This document shows positions 61,001-64,000 of a stretch of DNA of 64,000 nucleotides, piece by piece; position 1 is the first letter of the stretch, and each line of letters starts with the position of its first letter. Source of the stretch: Ascaris suum (Eukaryota; Nematoda; Chromadorea; Rhabditida; Ascarididae); contig CM024175.1 of the NCBI GenBank assembly GCA_013433145.1, positions 11,912,914 to 11,976,913 of the forward strand, read 5' to 3'. The notes below the pieces were generated by a model, which saw nothing but the letters and a program-made list of their open reading frames with translations, made no database searches and had not been told where the DNA came from. The translations under genes were made by a program, and so were the position numbers.

Positions 61001-63957
61001 CCACCGTATGGATTGATAGGTCGACGTCAGAACTCTGTGAATACGTCACACACCAGTGAAGAAGAACAACTAAAACGTTCCACTACAGCGATTGAAAATG
61101 AGTAATATTTCTTCGTTCATTGATACAACTGTCTATTAACGACGACTGAAATCCTATAAATCAAATGAGCAAACCTTTTACATAAACCAGACAGAGAAGC
61201 AAGGAAACAAAAGAGAGTGAAGAAATATTAGCCTGAAAACGAGGCTTAATCACCTTTGGATTGCGCATCCACAGCAGCTGCGATGCGTTCTTGCCCGACG
61301 GCATCCGTGTTACGCTGCAAACGTCAAATGATTAACCTGGTTGAAGACAATAACAAAGAACTACCATAAGAGCGCTGCAATCACATTCAAAAAGTTTCCT
61401 ACCGCGAAAAAGAGAAAATATAACCTTGAATGCACTTCGGGATCCAGCATTAGCTGGTAGAACGCAAGGATGCAGCACCTCGCGAAAAGCTGGATATATG
61501 GATACTGTGGAGACGTGCTCACGGCGACCACATCCAAATAAAGGATGAACCATGCGACCTGAAAAAAGCGCTCTCCAGGAAGACGACTTGAAAAAGCATT
61601 TCCTTTTCTTTATTCTTCTTTCAGGAAAAATAGGTAAAAAGATTTCATGGTATATGCATTTTACCGCATCATAAGCTACGAAAGCTGAAAAGATGAACAG
61701 CAGTACATGAGACTACGCTGAATTACAGGCCTCGCTGTGGTGTAGTTGGAAAAATGTAAGAACGATAAATTAAGTCCTGTTCCCTCCGTCATCCCCTCTC
61801 CTAAGAAAAGATATACCATAAGTCGGAGGCAACTCCCTAACAGGAATTAAAAAGTATAAAAGATGCATTACTGGGTGCAAAACCATAAGCGTAATACGAG
61901 AGAGTTCCACGAATTGCAAAAAAAAAAATCGATGCGGGAAATAAAATTTCGAAGTAAAATGCTTCTCACTTATGAAGTTGAACGCGAGAAAGAACGAAGG
62001 AGCCTTTTCGTCGATAAACTTTATGGTGACGGTTTCTCATCTAGTACATACTTCACCACCATTTGCCATACAGCTCCATTTAACGTTCTCTCATTTTTCA
62101 GAAGTGAACAAAGAATGTTCGATATACGCGACCACGGCCCACCGAAATACACCTGGAAGAAAGGAACTGCACCGGAATTTCACAAATTATGCACCATGAC
62201 CCCAAACAAACTCTGAAGTGAATGCAGCTATCAGAACGTACTTGCATATCAGTCCTACGGTTGCGTTCTCGAGGTTGATTCTCCGAGTTGTGGTGTTGCA
62301 AGAGGGGATCATTTTTGTGGCGGCCAAATGTGCGACGAACGTAAACAGCGGCCTAAACAGCGCCGAGCCGCGTGGACTATCCAGACAGTCGACCACCTCC
62401 TCAATAGAGCACATCGCACGAAGACATTTCACTGTGCCTGCCAAAGCAACCAAGCGCATCGCATCACTACCTACAATAAAGCAACACTTCACAAACCATC
62501 TTTCATCTCACATGCCAAACATGCATCAACAGTTGCTTTATAAACAAGAAATACATGCTATCACAAAGTCGGTGCCTAAGGTTAACTAGGCTTAGAAAGT
62601 TGAACAAAAGTCGTAAGAAACCAGCTGACTATACATAACAGCTGCCGGGTCACAGATGCATTCATTTTTTTTTCTTCAGGCAATGAATAAATAGTATGAG
62701 CTATCATCATGAATTTTGCGCACTTAAGCAACAAAACAACCAATTCGAGTTCCAGTGAAGAGAGAGCAGCTATTGGTAACCAACGTCTATTGTGACGTAC
62801 CGCAATATGCGCGGTTCCTTCCTTTCCCACACAAGCGGTAGTTGAAAAGCGAGAACTTGTTGTTTTGAAATTACTACCTCAATAGTAAGTAGCTGAGAAT
62901 ACAAGACGAAAGGTTACGAGTAAGCATTCGTATATATGCAACAACTGCAAAGCCTCAGTGATTTACCTTTACCTCTAAAGTGCAAATAATGAGTAAGAAA
63001 TATCACGGCGAAGGTCGCGCAACAGGAAGCAAGAAAATAGAAGGGGGTCAAGCACTTACCTTCAGCTTATCAGAAGACATTTGCAGTCACTTTTCAACCT
63101 TACGCAAAAAGCAATGAGGGAGATGCATTGTCATACAATTATTATTCTAAATTGAGAAAACAATAAATATTGAGAAATAAAAATGCACAAAGTCAGTCAC
63201 CCATGGCTGTTGAATTATGGACGTTCCTGAAGTTTGAGGCTGCGGATAAAACCACCAGTTGGGCTTAGCAAACGTTATCAATGTACCTCATTTGCTCCAG
63301 AATCGTATGCAAAATATCATCCCATCAATTTACTTTCTCGCGCCGATGCCGCATCCTGCTTATCAGTAACTTCTTTCGTCAAGGCTCTTGTCGAGTCTTG
63401 CTGGTATAAACAGATACAAAATGCGGAACTCTCAAACAAGTTCAGTATTGCTCACTTCTAACATATCAAAACGGACACCAAACAGCATTCAGTGAATCAG
63501 ATGACGAAACTTCATACAACGTAATCGCAAGCACAGTCTAATGCTGCAAGGTTGAAGTTGATAGCAAGGAACGCACAGCAGTTGCCTACTGACACGTACG
63601 CCCCACGACTGTCGTCGGTTCCAATGAAGGTATATCACCTAGAAATTGAAAGCGTTTAAAGTTACTACGATAAAAATCTTGGAAATTAGTTCTACGCATT
63701 CAGTAATGGTGGACAAAAGTAAAAGCATAGTGTTTCATGAAATGAAACAATAGGAAGCGCTTCTTGAGCAAGTGAGTGCTTGCAAAATGCTTGTAGAATA
63801 ACCATTTTCACGCGTGCCACTGAAACCTAGAAATCGTAGTGCATGAGGAAGTTGTGTGGGTGTACATCGAATGAGAGAGCAAACTAACCAGGAGGGCGCC
63901 TCACATATCGAAGTTCTCCATTTCGAGCCCACATTTGACGCGACATCGCATAGTCGC
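58048..63957 (-). CDS. BIRC6/BRUCE-like gene, internal part (C. elegans ubc-17 relative)
   Basis: A compact chain of minus-strand exons: 63889-63957, about 63590-63638, 63334-63400, 62242-62437, 61425-61558, 61254-61314, 60660-60777, 60080-60222, 59643-59791, 59041-59127 (may be longer), 58809-58868 and 58090-58275. From 61558 downward all phases agree. LLRLDGYAELFVTYDRIRSK followed by LLRLA closely resembles the LRLPGYAE...LLRLVLG segment of BIRC6 as I remember it. RRPVNGDWYVGQFIDAVRSA and LQHFARAGGLAILAQHLQLY look like the helical repeats that precede it. BIRC6 is a giant inhibitor-of-apoptosis protein with E2/E3 ubiquitin ligase activity. Neither the BIR domain nor the C-terminal UBC domain is seen here, so both ends are open. 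Confidence 0.65.
58090..58275 (-). CDS. BIRC6-like gene, diagnostic exon
   Basis: The acceptor TCGTTGTTTCAG opens 62 codons containing HVIAFSVLLRLDGYAELFVT and then YDRIRSKRLLRLAMG. This is the segment most like BIRC6 (LRLPGYAE followed by LLRLVLG in the vertebrate protein, from memory). It ends at AAG|GTCTGT, a weak donor. Without that splice, the frame runs 14 more codons to a TGA at 58048, which would make it a terminal exon and a protein lacking the UBC domain. Confidence 0.7.
58483..58530. repeat. Two-copy direct repeat
   Basis: AAACCATATGATGCAG occurs twice about 26 bp apart, in an intron of the BIRC6-like gene. Confidence 0.7.
58809..58868 (-). CDS. BIRC6-like gene, short exon
   Basis: The acceptor CGATTTTATGCAG and a perfect donor CAG|GTATGT enclose exactly 20 codons, KFYPPFASCPSHAAVMSNVQ. 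Phase 0 on both sides. Confidence 0.65.
59041..59127 (-). CDS. BIRC6-like gene, exon (3' edge uncertain)
   Basis: The acceptor GATTTTGTTTCAG and donor CAG|GTACAT give 29 codons, QRMSMSKGVYTRRLASELRT and on. The frame stays open and protein-like past the donor (PTSLMTGFGARRHSLPTAVS) to about 58.95 kb, so the exon may be longer, with a short intron ending at TTTATGCAG (58869). Confidence 0.6.
59643..59791 (-). CDS. BIRC6-like gene, helical-repeat exon
   Basis: The acceptor TCATTTTACAG and donor ATC|GTAAGC. It encodes MEDELPHFEVPSTTAQHIS followed by LQHFARAGGLAILAQHLQLY, an armadillo-like helix pair typical of BIRC6-type helical regions. Phase agrees on both sides. Confidence 0.7.
60080..60222 (-). 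CDS. BIRC6-like gene, exon
   Basis: The acceptor TTTCATTGCAG and a perfect donor GAAG|GTGAGT. It encodes STITQSAVDRDTREDAVSRQ and then NATALGNYTDGYFTLMLKV. One base in, 47 codons, one base out, in phase with both neighbours. Confidence 0.7.
60660..60777 (-). CDS. BIRC6-like gene, exon
   Basis: It encodes LIVTYLMCDAYSK and RRPVNGDWYVGQFIDAVRSA and ends CGCAG|GTACTC with two bases over. The acceptor (AATTGAAG) is weak but is required by phase and an upstream stop. A plus-strand open frame over the same bases is taken as a shadow. Confidence 0.55.
61254..61314 (-). CDS. BIRC6-like gene, short exon
   Basis: The acceptor GACGTTTGCAG and donor AAAG|GTGATT enclose 20 codons plus one base, encoding RNTDAVGQERIAAAVDAQSK. 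Phase agrees on both sides. Confidence 0.65.
61425..61558 (-). CDS. BIRC6-like gene, exon
   Basis: A strong acceptor (GCGCTTTTTTCAG) and CAAG|GTTATA donor. Read with two bases in, it gives MVHPLFGCGRREHVSTVSIY and ends on a complete codon, in phase with the next exon. A second frame of the same exon (AWFILYLDVVAVSTSPQYPY) is also open but leaves the next exon in a less likely frame. Confidence 0.6.
62242..62437 (-). CDS. BIRC6-like gene, helical exon
   Basis: The acceptor GCTTTGGCAG and donor CAA|GTACGT give 196 bp with two bases at each end. It encodes VKCLRAMCSIEEVVDCLDSP and later PLFTFVAHLAATKMIPSC, in keeping with an all-helical repeat region. The frame is open beyond both ends, and the plus-strand open frame here is a shadow. 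The join to the exon at 61558 is out of phase, so an exon is missing between them; 62052-62152 (VYFGGPWSRISNILCSLLKN) is a candidate. Confidence 0.6.
63060..63080 (-). CDS. Possible alternative first exon
   Basis: ATG followed by SSDKLK and a perfect AAG|GTAAGT donor, with an in-frame stop just upstream. It could be a short first exon for an alternative transcript starting inside the BIRC6-like gene, or a chance match. Confidence 0.3.
63334..63400 (-). CDS. BIRC6-like gene, charged exon
   Basis: The acceptor TTTATACCAG and donor GAAA|GTAAAT. It encodes QDSTRALTKEVTDKQDAASA, a highly charged helix. Phase 0 in and one base out. Confidence 0.5.
63590..63638 (-). CDS. BIRC6-like gene, short exon (3' edge uncertain)
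   Basis: The acceptor CAATTTCTAG opens DIPSLEPTTVVGRTC in phase with the previous exon. Two donors are possible (C|GTACGT at 63599 and A|GTAGGC at 63589); neither leaves a complete codon for the next exon, so an edge is misplaced or a small exon is missing. Confidence 0.4.
63889..63957 (-). CDS. BIRC6-like gene, exon at the window edge
   Basis: The acceptor GAAGAATTGCAG and donor CTG|GTTAGT give a 69-bp exon encoding DYAMSRQMWARNGELRYV. Two bases in, one base out. It probably continues from exons beyond the right edge. Confidence 0.55.
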
Positions 63958-64000
63958 CTGCAATTCTTCTGTTCATTCCAGCTCAGGCTTCCATAAATGC

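Noticed and set aside
61863..62589. Plus-strand open frames of 117 and 123 codons
   Set aside because: They are antisense to the BIRC6-like exon at 62242-62437 and its flanks, which have canonical splice sites.

Overview
This window is eukaryotic DNA, most likely from a nematode and plausibly a clade V parasite (strongylid or hookworm-like). It is about 40% GC. Exons are mostly 40-520 bp, flanked by AG acceptors with short T-rich tracts and GT donors, and introns run from about 40 bp to several kb. A degenerate (TTAGGC)n tract at about 55.5-56.8 kb uses the nematode telomere unit. There are no operons, Shine-Dalgarno sites or long bacterial-type genes. Most open frames over 60 codons are intronic noise or antisense shadows. 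I assembled gene models by hand from splice signals, reading-phase agreement and recognisable motifs, so exon edges are provisional.

Layout. (1) 1-8 kb is mostly non-coding. It holds a dead LINE reverse-transcriptase fragment (4.93-5.52 kb, +), an isolated OTU cysteine-protease exon (5.87-6.01 kb, -) and a possible terminal exon (7.55-7.71 kb, +). (2) About 27.9 to 8.6 kb on the minus strand is the best-supported gene, a multi-exon ubiquitin-specific protease resembling USP37. It has a PH-like N-terminal region, a long linker, a Cys box, two zinc-binding CxxC pairs and an LKRY box; the His box was not found. (3) 28-36 kb has several plus-strand exon candidates that I cannot name, and one minus-strand exon at 30.4 kb. 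(4) 37.2-48.0 kb has a phase-consistent four-exon plus-strand model of unknown function, with a broken pogo/Tigger-like transposase fragment (42.0-42.5 kb) and an unrelated minus-strand exon (40.4 kb) inside its introns. (5) 51.2-44.3 kb on the minus strand encodes a very basic Lys/Ser/Arg-rich protein whose main exon is interrupted by a one-base shift at an A10 run. (6) 51.3-58 kb is gene-poor and contains the interstitial telomere-like repeat. (7) 64-58 kb on the minus strand is a compact multi-exon gene resembling BIRC6/BRUCE (ubc-17 in C. elegans); the ends of this model are not in view.

The three recognisable minus-strand genes or fragments (BIRC6-like E2/E3, USP37-like deubiquitinase, OTU protease) all belong to the ubiquitin system. 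I see no evidence that they are co-regulated, so the clustering may be chance. No clearly new biological system is visible. The main points for follow-up are the missing USP His box, the homopolymer frameshift, the lone OTU exon and the telomere-like island.
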